A stretch of 64,000 bases of DNA, from NCBI RefSeq assembly GCF_028690125.1, contig NZ_JAQVBV010000001.1, positions 310,001 through 374,000 on the forward strand. Reading direction: 5' to 3'. This document shows, piece by piece, positions 7,449 through 15,867 of the stretch. How positions within the stretch are numbered: the first letter of the stretch is position 1; each line of letters starts with the position of its first letter. This DNA is from Bacteroides sp. GTDB taxonomy: Bacteria > Bacteroidota > Bacteroidia > Bacteroidales > Bacteroidaceae. The notes beneath the pieces were generated by a model, which did not search any database, was not told where the DNA came from, and saw nothing but the letters and a program-made list of their open reading frames with translations. The position numbers were made by a program, and so were the translations under genes.

Positions 7449-10283
7449 TTAGATTACAACGTTTACAATTTTTTTCGGTACAACGATCACTTTCTTTGGA
7501 GTTTTGCCTTCGGTCCATTTCAGGGAACGTTCGTCACTTAATACTGCTGCTTGGATAGCGTCCGAAGCGGCATCAGCGGCAAATTCCATGTTGAAGCGTG
7601 CTTTCCCGTTGAAAGAGATGGTATAGTTGATGGTATCTTCTTTCAGATATTCTTCATTGTATATAGGCCATTGAGCATCGCATACCGAAGTGGTGTGTCC
7701 CAACGTAGCCCATAGTTCTTCGCAAACGTGCGGAGCAAAAGGTGCGAGGACGATAATCAATTGTTCCAACACTTCTTTCTTGCTGCATTTGAGGTTGAAG
7801 AGTTCGTTTACACAGATCATAAATGCGCTGACGGAAGTATTGTAAGAGAACTGTTCGATATCTCCCGTCACTTTCTTGATCAGTTTGTGGAGGCTCTTCA
7901 ATTCTTCTTTCGTAGCCGGTTCGTCTGTCACCAGATATTCGTCTGTGCGGCTATAGAACAATGACCAGAATTTACGGATGAAACGGTGTACACCGTCGAT
8001 ACCATTTGTATCCCAAGGTTTGGATTGCTCCACCGGACCGAGGAACATTTCGTACATACGGAGTGTGTCTGCACCGTATTTTTCGACAATCATATCGGGA
8101 TTGACTACGTTGAACATAGACTTACTCATCTTTTCTACTGCCCAACCGCAGATGTATTTTCCGTCTTCCTGGATAAATTCTGCCGTTTGGTATTCGGGTC
8201 GCCATGCTTTGAAGGCTTCCATATCGAGAATATCGTTGGATACGATGTTTACATCCACGTGAATCGGAGTCACATCGTATTGATCTTTCAGGTTTAGCGA
8301 AACGAATGTATTAGTATCTTTGATTCGGTATACAAAGTTACTGCGTCCCTGAATCATACCTTGGTTTACCAATTTTTGGAATGGTTCTTCTACGGCAGAT
8401 ACACCCAGATCGTACAAGAACTTATTCCAGAAACGGGAATAGATCAAGTGCCCGGTAGCGTGTTCTGTACCTCCTACATAAAGGTCTACATTTTTCCAGT
8501 ATTGGTCTACTTTCTTGTCCACCAATGCCTCATGATTGCGAGGGTCCATATAACGCAGGTAATAAGCAGAAGAACCCGCGAATCCCGGCATTGTGTTCAG
8601 CTCCAACGGGAAAACAGTAACGTTGTCTATCTTCTCGTTGTCTACCACACATTTGTTTGTTGTATCCCAAGCCCATTTCGCAGCATGTCCCAATGGAGGT
8701 TCACCGGTTTCAGTGGGCAGGAATTTAGCAACTTCCGGCAGTTCCAGAGGCAGGCTCTTTTCATCGATCATATAAGGCATTCCATCCTTGTAGTAAACAG
8801 GGAACGGCTCGCCCCAATAGCGTTGGCGAGAGAAAATGGCATCACGCAGGCGGTAATTCACTTTCACACGACCTAGGTTGTGCTCTTTTACATATTTCTT
8901 GGTTGCCGCAATTGCTTCTTTAATAGTCAGTCCGTTCAGTGAAAGATCACAGTAGGGAGTTACGTCCAAACGTGGTGAGTTGCAAACGGTCCCTTCCTTT
9001 GCATCAAAACTTTCTTCGCTTACGTCACAGCCTTCTACCAACGGACGAATCTCCAATCCGAAATGTTTGGCAAAAGCATAGTCGCGGCTATCGTGAGCAG
9101 GTACAGCCATGATGGCTCCTGTTCCGTATCCGGCTAATACATAATCGCTGATCCAGATAGGTACAGCTTCACCTGTGAAGGGATTGATGGCATAGGAACC
9201 GCTGAATACGCCACTGACACTACGATCGGCAATACGTTCACGTTCCGTACGTTTCTTGGTACGGTCGAGATAAGCATCTACCTCCGCTTTTTGGTTGGGT
9301 GTTGTTACTTGTGCTACCAGTTCACTTTCCGGGGCCAATACCATGAAGGTAACTCCAAACATTGTATCTGCACGGGTAGTAAAGATGGTAAATTCAAGAT
9401 CACTGTCTTTTACTTTGAATTGGATTTCAGCACCTTCTGAGCGACCGATCCAGTTTTTTTGAGTTTCTTTCAAAGATTCTGTCCAGTCGATAGTATCCAG
9501 TCCGTCGAGTAATCGTTGCGCATAAGCTGATACACGCAGACACCATTGACGCATTTTCTTCTGAACGACCGGGTAACCGCCGCGCTCGCTGACTCCGTCC
9601 ACTACTTCGTCATTTGCCAGTACAGTTCCCAAGGCAGGACACCAGTTCACCATTGTTTCGCCTAGATAGGCAATACGATAGTTCATCAGAATTTCCTGCT
9701 GTTCTTTTTCGCTTTTTGCTTTCCATTCGTCGGCAGTGAAGTTCAGTTCTTCGCTGCAAGCAATGTTCATGTCTTTAGTTCCGCAGATTCCGAATGCTTC
9801 AATCAGTTCTTCGATAGGACGGGCTTGCTTTTCGTCGTTGCAGTAATAGCTGTTGAACATCTTTTGGAAAGCCCATTGTGTCCAATGGTAATATTCCGGA
9901 TCGCAAGTGCGTATTTCACGGTCCCAATCGAATGAAAAACCTATTTTATCCAACTGCTCCCGATAACGGTTGATATTATTGACGGTAGTAATTGCAGGGT
10001 GCTGTCCGGTCTGGATAGCATATTGTTCAGCGGGGAGACCGTAGGCGTCATATCCCATCGGATTGAGTACATTAAAGCCTTGCAGTCGTTTGTAACGGGC
10101 ATAAATATCCGAAGCGATGTACCCTAGCGGATGACCTACGTGCAATCCGGCTCCTGATGGATAAGGGAACATATTCAATACATAAAATTTCTGCTTCGAT
10201 TCGTCTTCCGTAACCTGGTAAGTTTTGCTCTCCACCCACCGTTTCTGCCACTTCTTTTCAATCTCCCTGAAATTATACTCCAT
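7449..10283 (-). CDS. leuS: leucine-tRNA ligase
   Basis: A 944-residue class I aminoacyl-tRNA synthetase that charges tRNA-Leu in the cytoplasm. The HIGH-type motif is in [17 protein letters not shown] (about residues 39-55), the editing (CP1) domain spans roughly 230-450 with [13 protein letters not shown] and [17 protein letters not shown], and the KMSKS loop is near residue 719. It is somewhat longer than the E. coli enzyme, as is usual in Bacteroidota. The start at 10283 fits the conserved [13 protein letters not shown] beginning. A -7 box lies about 55 bases upstream. Confidence 0.97.
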   Translation of the reverse strand: MEYNFREIEKKWQKRWVESKTYQVTEDESKQKFYVLNMFPYPSGAGLHVGHPLGYIASDIYARYKRLQGFNVLNPMGYDAYGLPAEQYAIQTGQHPAITTVNNINRYREQLDKIGFSFDWDREIRTCDPEYYHWTQWAFQKMFNSYYCNDEKQARPIEELIEAFGICGTKDMNIACSEELNFTADEWKAKSEKEQQEILMNYRIAYLGETMVNWCPALGTVLANDEVVDGVSERGGYPVVQKKMRQWCLRVSAYAQRLLDGLDTIDWTESLKETQKNWIGRSEGAEIQFKVKDSDLEFTIFTTRADTMFGVTFMVLAPESELVAQVTTPNQKAEVDAYLDRTKKRTERERIADRSVSGVFSGSYAINPFTGEAVPIWISDYVLAGYGTGAIMAVPAHDSRDYAFAKHFGLEIRPLVEGCDVSEESFDAKEGTVCNSPRLDVTPYCDLSLNGLTIKEAIAATKKYVKEHNLGRVKVNYRLRDAIFSRQRYWGEPFPVYYKDGMPYMIDEKSLPLELPEVAKFLPTETGEPPLGHAAKWAWDTTNKCVVDNEKIDNVTVFPLELNTMPGFAGSSAYYLRYMDPRNHEALVDKKVDQYWKNVDLYVGGTEHATGHLIYSRFWNKFLYDLGVSAVEEPFQKLVNQGMIQGRSNFVYRIKDTNTFVSLNLKDQYDVTPIHVDVNIVSNDILDMEAFKAWRPEYQTAEFIQEDGKYICGWAVEKMSKSMFNVVNPDMIVEKYGADTLRMYEMFLGPVEQSKPWDTNGIDGVHRFIRKFWSLFYSRTDEYLVTDEPATKEELKSLHKLIKKVTGDIEQFSYNTSVSAFMICVNELFNLKCSKKEVLEQLIIVLAPFAPHVCEELWATLGHTTSVCDAQWPIYNEEYLKEDTINYTISFNGKARFNMEFAADAASDAIQAAVLSDERSLKWTEGKTPKKVIVVPKKIVNVVI

Positions 10284-10337
10284 AGCGATAAACTTTTTAT
10301 TTATAGTGATTTATATTGTTATTTCAATTTTAGGGAG

Positions 10338-10345
10338 CAAATTTA
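10338..10345 (-). promoter_or_regulatory. possible -7 box of leuS
   Basis: CAAATTTA reads TAAATTTG leftward and is followed by C, a perfect Bacteroides -7 box. No good TTTG is seen 19-21 bases upstream. Confidence 0.45.
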
Positions 10346-10751
10346 CGTGTTTATTTTCAGATAACCACGAGGTGAGGACAAAAACCTTAATATATCAAGG
10401 TAAACAAGGGTTTTATCGATAAATATTACAATAAAAGAGCTTTTTGTTTGATTATCTCCTATTTGTGTTGTATTTTTGGACAAAAAGTATAACACATGAA
10501 AATTAAAGTATAAAATTTCAATAGGTTAATCTGTAATTGCATTATGAGGATAACCGGTGGGAGAGAAACTGTGAAGATTTTCTCCCATTTTAGATTTGTC
10601 GGGTATAAAAGAGTTTCAAAATCAAATAAATACATAATTCTGCCGCAGTGAAAAATATTTCCTAAGTGATTATCAAAATTATCGAGGAACGTTTGCAGGT
10701 ATCGGAAAGTTTTACGAATATTGTATTTTATGATTAAATAGTTATATTCCT
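10346..10751. other. intergenic stretch with one hairpin
   Basis: No gene is visible in this AT-rich stretch. At 10558-10587 TGGGAGA pairs with TCTCCCA, followed by TTTT, which resembles a weak rightward terminator or leader hairpin before the beta-helix gene. The rest shows nothing I can name. Confidence 0.4.
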
Positions 10752-11972
10752 ATGAAAGCATATTATTACTTATCAGTTTTATTTCTTTTGTTTGTATCCG
10801 GTGTAAATGCGAATAACAGTAAGAGCATTCAGGAGTTTGGAGTATTGCCGAAAAACAGTCCGGAGATAAACCGGGATAATTTGCAAAAAGCAATTGACTG
10901 GGCTGCGTCTTCAGGATCTGCGTTGTGGGTAGAACCTACGGAAGGAGGTTATGCTGTGGCAGGAGGAATCCGGCTGAAGAAGAATGTTTCACTGATTGGT
11001 GTGCACGGGCCTACCGGACGGGGAACTCGTAACCCCGGGAAAGTTGAACCTGTCGGCTCGTTGTTTAAAATTACAGATAAATTACATCCATTTATTACAG
11101 TAGAGTCAGCTACTCAAATACGTGGCATCCAGTTTTGGTATCCGGAACAGACTCATACTGATTCTTCGGGAATAATTGCTTATCCTGCTACCATACAAGT
11201 AGATGTAAACCAGAATGTACAGGGAGTGACGCTTTCTTGCCTTACCTTTTATGGGGAATATGTGGCGATGGATTTCTGTTCTAACGGAAAGAATATCAAC
11301 GAGCAAATCTTGTTTGAGCATTGTTATGGTTATCCTTTGAGTGGAGAATTTATCAAGATTGATTATTGCTATGATATTCCCCGGATCTTGCATTGTCATA
11401 TTAACCCTGCCAATATGCGTGAGTTCGGGCGCTCATTCAGTCGCGAAGTGATAGATGCTGTTATAGCCCGCAAAAGTTTTGCTTATGCAATTAATCATAC
11501 GGATAATGCTCAGATGATCGATGTGTTTACTTTCGGAACTTATGGTGGAGCTTGGTTAGGACCCGAATCGTATGGACAGCTGACTAATTTCAATTTCGAC
11601 TGTGTGACTATTGGTATTCATAAGATGGGTACACAAAACAAAAACAGGAATTGGCAGATTGCTCAAGGATCTATCATTGCTAATGCCGGTGCTACTGTGG
11701 AAGAGATTCATCCATTTGTAATCGAAGGTGAAGGACATACGGCGATTCTGAATGTAGAGGCTTTCTCGGGTAAGAATGCTGCCCTTACGGCTATTGGTGA
11801 GTCTTTTGATTATATGCTGGTGAAAGGAGACAAAAGGCTGACTGTTTCCTTGGTTGGTTGCCGGATGAGAAATTATGTTTCGGATCAACCTTTTACGGTT
11901 CAGAATCCGCAAGCACGTATACAGGCTGTTGCTTGTATTGACAAAGAGGAGGAATTTTATAATTATCCTTAG
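10752..11972 (+). CDS. secreted pectate-lyase-superfamily (beta-helix) protein
   Basis: A 406-residue protein with a Sec signal peptide (cleavage near VNA-NN, residue 21). After it comes IQEFGVLPKNSPEINRDNLQKAIDWA, the usual opening of pectate-lyase-superfamily (Pectate_lyase_3) right-handed beta-helix proteins, with the next phrase GGYAVAGGIRLKKNVSLIGVHG. No catalytic residues can be assigned. It may be a polysaccharide lyase, a hydrolase or a binding protein. It is alone on the plus strand and ends at a strong hairpin. Neighbouring degraded or active glycosidase genes suggest a role in glycan use, which is inference. Confidence 0.65.
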   Translation: MKAYYYLSVLFLLFVSGVNANNSKSIQEFGVLPKNSPEINRDNLQKAIDWAASSGSALWVEPTEGGYAVAGGIRLKKNVSLIGVHGPTGRGTRNPGKVEPVGSLFKITDKLHPFITVESATQIRGIQFWYPEQTHTDSSGIIAYPATIQVDVNQNVQGVTLSCLTFYGEYVAMDFCSNGKNINEQILFEHCYGYPLSGEFIKIDYCYDIPRILHCHINPANMREFGRSFSREVIDAVIARKSFAYAINHTDNAQMIDVFTFGTYGGAWLGPESYGQLTNFNFDCVTIGIHKMGTQNKNRNWQIAQGSIIANAGATVEEIHPFVIEGEGHTAILNVEAFSGKNAALTAIGESFDYMLVKGDKRLTVSLVGCRMRNYVSDQPFTVQNPQARIQAVACIDKEEEFYNYP

Positions 11973-12015
11973 ATAGGATATTTTAAAGTTTACTATTGAG
12001 TCGAAGTTATTTAGT

Positions 12016-12066
12016 AGTTACCCGGAGATATATGTAAAAAGTTTCAACACACCTCTCTGGGTAACT
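12016..12066. terminator. hairpin after the beta-helix gene
   Basis: AGTTACCCGGAGA (12016-12028) pairs with TCTCTGGGTAACT (12054-12066) with one mismatch and is followed by TTTC. It separates the beta-helix gene from the convergent GH42 remnant. Confidence 0.7.
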
Positions 12067-12092
12067 TTTCTATTAATGTTTGAGAGCTAAAC

Positions 12093-12926
12093 TCATATGA
12101 CTTTATGGAGTATGAAATGATTACTCCATCCATAAGACTCACCGTTGAAGCTGATATGTCCCCAATAATCAGAAGGTAAATGATCAAAAAACAAGTTGCT
12201 TATTCCTACCAGTTCATGGATAGGAGCAGCCAATGATTTCAGCAATTTATAATATTTATGAACGTGCCCCATCGTATTCCATTGATTGGTCTGTGGTTGA
12301 AAATTCATTTTAATATTATTATTCATCGTAAACATCATGCGGATACGTCGGGAGGCAATGGATAAAGGCATTCGGTTATTTTTCTTGTAAGCGGCGCGCG
12401 ACTTTTCTATTTCATTGATCGTTTTTTTATATTCCTGTCCGCCAGGTGTCAAAGTGACTCCATCTGTTTGCATCAAGCCGTAATGATATTGTTCACTTTC
12501 CTTTAAAGGTTGGCGGAAACGGTAGTTACAAATAAACTTACCACCTCCGGCAAACACATGATACATCCATAGACGGGTTGCAACTCCATTACACCAAATT
12601 GTTTTCCCGGATAATTGCGGAATAAGTCATTGGGAAATCCAAGGCTTTCAATGTTGCTAATCCGGAATCCCTGCTCTCTATAACCTCTTTCATGAGCAGT
12701 CACCAGGTAACGGGTATAAGTAGTGAAATCTAAATGATCCATGCCTGGCGGATCTACCGGATAGAATACAGGTATAATTTTAGAAGTGTGAAGGATTCCA
12801 TTGTTCGGGATAGTAGTAAGAACCAAACGTCATCAGGTCTTTATCGGGAAAGAAATTTGGAGTAGATTGGCACTAAACGGTTCCTGCTATTATTGATAAA
12901 CTCACGGTCCCAATCCATCTTTTGAT
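12093..12926 (-). pseudogene. decayed GH42 beta-galactosidase lipoprotein gene
   Basis: Fragments of a GH42 enzyme in gene order but in different frames, with most of the gene deleted. Reading leftward from 12926: KRWIGTVSLSIIAGTV, then TAG, then CQSTPNFFPDKDLMTFG and SYYYPEQW, a lipoprotein signal joined to the GH42 N-terminus. The expected ATG at 12926 is ATC and a stop replaces the residue before the lipobox Cys. A jump to a mid-protein part follows (FYPVDPPGMDHLDFTTYTRY, GFRISN, FGVMELQP), then a frame change to LWMYHVFAGGGKF, QYHYGLMQTDGVTLTPGG and YYKLLKSLAAPI, then a last jump to HELVGISNLFFDHL. An intact GH42 has about 650-700 residues; roughly 270 codons remain. No working product is expected. 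Confidence 0.85.
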
Positions 12927-13086
12927 TTTATTAATACACATATCTATTAGAATTTAATGATAAACAATGGTTTTTGAACTATCAAGATACGTAGGACTCT
13001 CTTACTATAATATCAGAATAATCCCAAATAATGTAATTATCATTTCAATTTCCCGTAATAACGTTCAATATATTCATGATTCCCTA

Positions 13087-13095
13087 TATCTTTGC
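13087..13095 (+). promoter_or_regulatory. -7 box of the EamA transporter gene
   Basis: TATCTTTGC is a perfect Bacteroides -7 box 21 bases before ATG at 13117. This decides the start: an in-frame ATG at 12967 lies upstream of the promoter. The -33 region (TTCA at 13063-13066, spacing 20) is weak. Confidence 0.65.
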
Positions 13096-13116
13096 GACAT
13101 CTTTAAAGCTACAAAT

Positions 13117-13992
13117 ATGAAACTAAAGCATGGATACTATCATTTGATTGCTATATTGACAGTAGCTATTTGGGGATTGACCTTTATAGCTACTAAGATA
13201 TTGATTCATCATGGATTGACTCCACAGGAAATATTCTTTTATCGTTTTTTGATTGCTTATATTGGTATTTGGCTAATTTCTCCCCATCGGCTTTTTACAA
13301 ACCACTGGAAGGATGAACTTTGGTTGATAGCAGGAGGGATATTTGGTGGTTCCCTCTACTTTTTTACAGAGAATACTGCTTTGGGAATTACACAAGCTTC
13401 GAATGTTTCTTTTATTATCTGCACAGCTCCTTTGCTTACTACCATCCTTTCATTGTTATTTTATAAAAGCGAAAAGGCTACAAAGGGATTAATCAGCGGT
13501 TCATTGCTGGCATTGGCGGGAGTGGGACTTGTGGTTTTCAACGGGAGTGTAGTGTTGAATATCTCTCCGGTTGGAGATTTGCTGACTTTGCTAGCTGCTT
13601 TGTCATGGGCTTTTTATAGTCTGATTATTAAAAAAATGGCAGGACGTTATCCTACTGTATTTATTACCCGTAAGATATTTTTTTATGGAGTACTAACGAT
13701 TCTTCCTGCTTTCTGCATTCATCCCTTGCAACCGGATTTTTCTGTGCTGCTGCAACCGTCTGTTTTGTTGAATCTATTGTTTTTGGCTGTGTTGGCTTCA
13801 TTGGTCTGCTATATTCTCTGGAATGTCGTGCTGAAACAATTGGGAACAGTGAGAGCTTCTAATTATATATATCTGAATCCATTAGTGACAATGGTGGCTT
13901 CGGCGCTTATATTGCAGGAGAATATAACACCGATTGCATTAGCTGGAGCAGCTTGTATTATGCTGGGAGTTTATCTGGCGGAAAAGAAGTAG
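13117..13992 (+). CDS. EamA-family (DMT) transporter
   Basis: A 291-residue membrane protein of the drug/metabolite transporter superfamily with about ten hydrophobic segments, arranged as two EamA repeats (residues about 8-140 and 150-290). Family phrases include AILTVAIWGLTFIATKILI, FYRFLIAYIG, ENTALGITQASNVSFIICTAPL, and in the second half LLAALSWAFYSLIIKKM and YLNPLVTMVASALILQE. The substrate is unknown; these proteins usually export amino acids, drugs or metabolites. The start was placed at 13117 because the -7 box at 13087 precedes it and MKLKHGYYHLIA is the natural beginning. The next gene starts 59 bases downstream. Confidence 0.85.
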   Translation: MKLKHGYYHLIAILTVAIWGLTFIATKILIHHGLTPQEIFFYRFLIAYIGIWLISPHRLFTNHWKDELWLIAGGIFGGSLYFFTENTALGITQASNVSFIICTAPLLTTILSLLFYKSEKATKGLISGSLLALAGVGLVVFNGSVVLNISPVGDLLTLLAALSWAFYSLIIKKMAGRYPTVFITRKIFFYGVLTILPAFCIHPLQPDFSVLLQPSVLLNLLFLAVLASLVCYILWNVVLKQLGTVRASNYIYLNPLVTMVASALILQENITPIALAGAACIMLGVYLAEKK

Positions 13993-14051
13993 GAGAATCG
14001 GGAAACCGGACACCCGCAGAGGAACTTTTGTTTATTCTAAATGTGATAATT

Positions 14052-15758
14052 ATGAAAACGACTAAACGATACTTATTATCTCTCATCTGTTTAAGTATAT
14101 CCACTTTGATTGCTTATGGAAATCCGAATGGACCGGGAGATAAATCAGGGACTTCGTATCAACCTAAAAAAGGACATCCTATTGACGGGGTTCGTATAGG
14201 GTGGGATTATAGTACTCTTCAACAATTGTCAGCGAAAGGGGGATATCCCCGTTCCATTCGTTTACAAGATCATTCGGTGGTGGCAGTGTACGAAGATTAT
14301 GCAACAGGTTATGCAATGCGTCGTAGTACCGATGATGGTGTGACATGGAGCGAGCCTGTCACATTATTCCATTCTCATAAATTTACGAATGAAAAAGGAA
14401 GTACATGGATGCATATTGCTAATTCAGAGATATTTCAATTGGCCAATGGTGATTTGCTGGCTGCGTGTAATTACCGTCCGAAAACTGCTGAAATTGCTCC
14501 TTTTGCCATTGTAATACGCCGCAGCACAGATAATGGAGTAACATGGAGCGATCCACAGGTAGTTTATGAAGCTCAGCCGCGTTTTACAGATGGGTGTTGG
14601 GAACCTTCATTTCTTCAGTTGCCCAATGGAGATGTACAAGTTTACTTTGCCAATGAAGGTCCTTATACTCACTCCAATGAACAGGAAATCTCAATGCTGA
14701 CTTCACAGGATAATGGTAAGTCGTGGGGAGGTTATAAAACAGTTTGTTTTCGGGCAGGAAGTCGCGACGGAATGCCGGTAAGTAAGATAGTGGGAGATGA
14801 GATTGTCTGTGTCATCGAAGATTGTGGTTTTGTTACTTTTAAACCCTATACGGTACGTACCAAAATAACAGATAACTGGTCTTCGCCTGTGTTGGCCGAT
14901 TCTCGAAATCGTGACAAAGCTTTGGCAGATACCGTTGAAGATTGGGTTTATATGGGGGCTCCTTATTTGGGAGTCCTCCCGACAGGTGAAACTTTGCTTT
15001 CTTATCAGGTAGATGATACTCGTCATGCTGACCAGTTTGGAGATAGAGTACCTTATAGTACTATGGAAGTGGCAATTGGTGATAAAAACGCACGGAACTT
15101 CACACGGCGTACTCGTCCATTCCCTGTTGCAAAGGGGAAACATAGCATATGGCCATCCGTGGCAGTATGGGATGCAAATACGGTAGTTGCCCTTGCTTCC
15201 GGTAATTATGGGGGAGGGGAAGCTCCTTGCTTCATCAAAGGTCATGTAATGAGAGATCTGGAAATAAAGGGTGCTACAATTTCTGAATATCCCATATTTA
15301 TCGGGCATTACGGAAAATCCAATTTGCGTGCCGGTGTGGGAAAAGATATAAATCATCTTTATGTTACCTGTAAGGTGAAAGACTCTGAACTCTTTTCAGG
15401 TGGAAAAGGTACGCAAACCGGAAGTGGGGTTTATCTTTATCTTGATACAAATAATAGTTGCTTGGAAGAGCCGGCAGAAGGAGTATATAAGATATGGTGC
15501 TCATATAATGGCGATGTAACTGTATGGAAAGGAAATCGCGGAAAATGGGACACTGGCAAAAAAGATGGGATAAGAGTGACTCCGAATATAGTGGAAGGAG
15601 GGTATGTGTTAAACTTTTCTATCCCTTTGAAAAACTCTTTCAGCAAAGAGAATATGCGAATCAGTGCTTCCTTGTCTACAAAGTCTTACGTAGAAACATT
15701 AGTAAATAGCGATGAGAAGAAGCCGTGCACATGGATGAAGATGGACTTACACCCATAA
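14052..15758 (+). CDS. secreted sialidase-superfamily (Asp-box propeller) enzyme
   Basis: A 568-residue exported protein. The start at 14052 gives a clean signal peptide (MKTTKRYLLSLICLSISTLI, then AYG). Residues about 40-420 form a six-bladed propeller with three visible Asp boxes: STDDGVTW, STDNGVTW and SQDNGKSW. Family relatives include GH33 sialidases and GH93 exo-arabinanases; the FRIP motif of GH33 is not clear (PRSIRLQDHSVV is in its place), so the substrate is open. Residues about 430-568 resemble a CBM9/DOMON-like beta-sandwich (HLYVTCKVKDSELF, GSGVYLYLDTNN). It follows the EamA gene on the same strand with a 59-base gap and is 109 bases before the metalloprotease pair. Confidence 0.7.
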   Translation: MKTTKRYLLSLICLSISTLIAYGNPNGPGDKSGTSYQPKKGHPIDGVRIGWDYSTLQQLSAKGGYPRSIRLQDHSVVAVYEDYATGYAMRRSTDDGVTWSEPVTLFHSHKFTNEKGSTWMHIANSEIFQLANGDLLAACNYRPKTAEIAPFAIVIRRSTDNGVTWSDPQVVYEAQPRFTDGCWEPSFLQLPNGDVQVYFANEGPYTHSNEQEISMLTSQDNGKSWGGYKTVCFRAGSRDGMPVSKIVGDEIVCVIEDCGFVTFKPYTVRTKITDNWSSPVLADSRNRDKALADTVEDWVYMGAPYLGVLPTGETLLSYQVDDTRHADQFGDRVPYSTMEVAIGDKNARNFTRRTRPFPVAKGKHSIWPSVAVWDANTVVALASGNYGGGEAPCFIKGHVMRDLEIKGATISEYPIFIGHYGKSNLRAGVGKDINHLYVTCKVKDSELFSGGKGTQTGSGVYLYLDTNNSCLEEPAEGVYKIWCSYNGDVTVWKGNRGKWDTGKKDGIRVTPNIVEGGYVLNFSIPLKNSFSKENMRISASLSTKSYVETLVNSDEKKPCTWMKMDLHP

Positions 15759-15867
15759 GTTGCAAACGTGTGAAAGATAAAAGATACGGAAAAAAAGCGG
15801 AGATATTTGGCTCGTAAACGGATCTAATTCTTAATTTTGTGATCTATATTTTAATACTATCACGTTT

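Noticed and set aside
7728..8876. Plus-strand open frames inside leuS
   Set aside because: They are antisense shadows; leuS is complete with all family motifs.
10558..10587. Riboswitch upstream of the beta-helix gene
   Set aside because: Only a short hairpin is present; no known riboswitch core could be recognised.
12967..13116. Longer start for the EamA transporter
   Set aside because: A perfect -7 box at 13087-13095 lies between, and the extra residues do not resemble the family.
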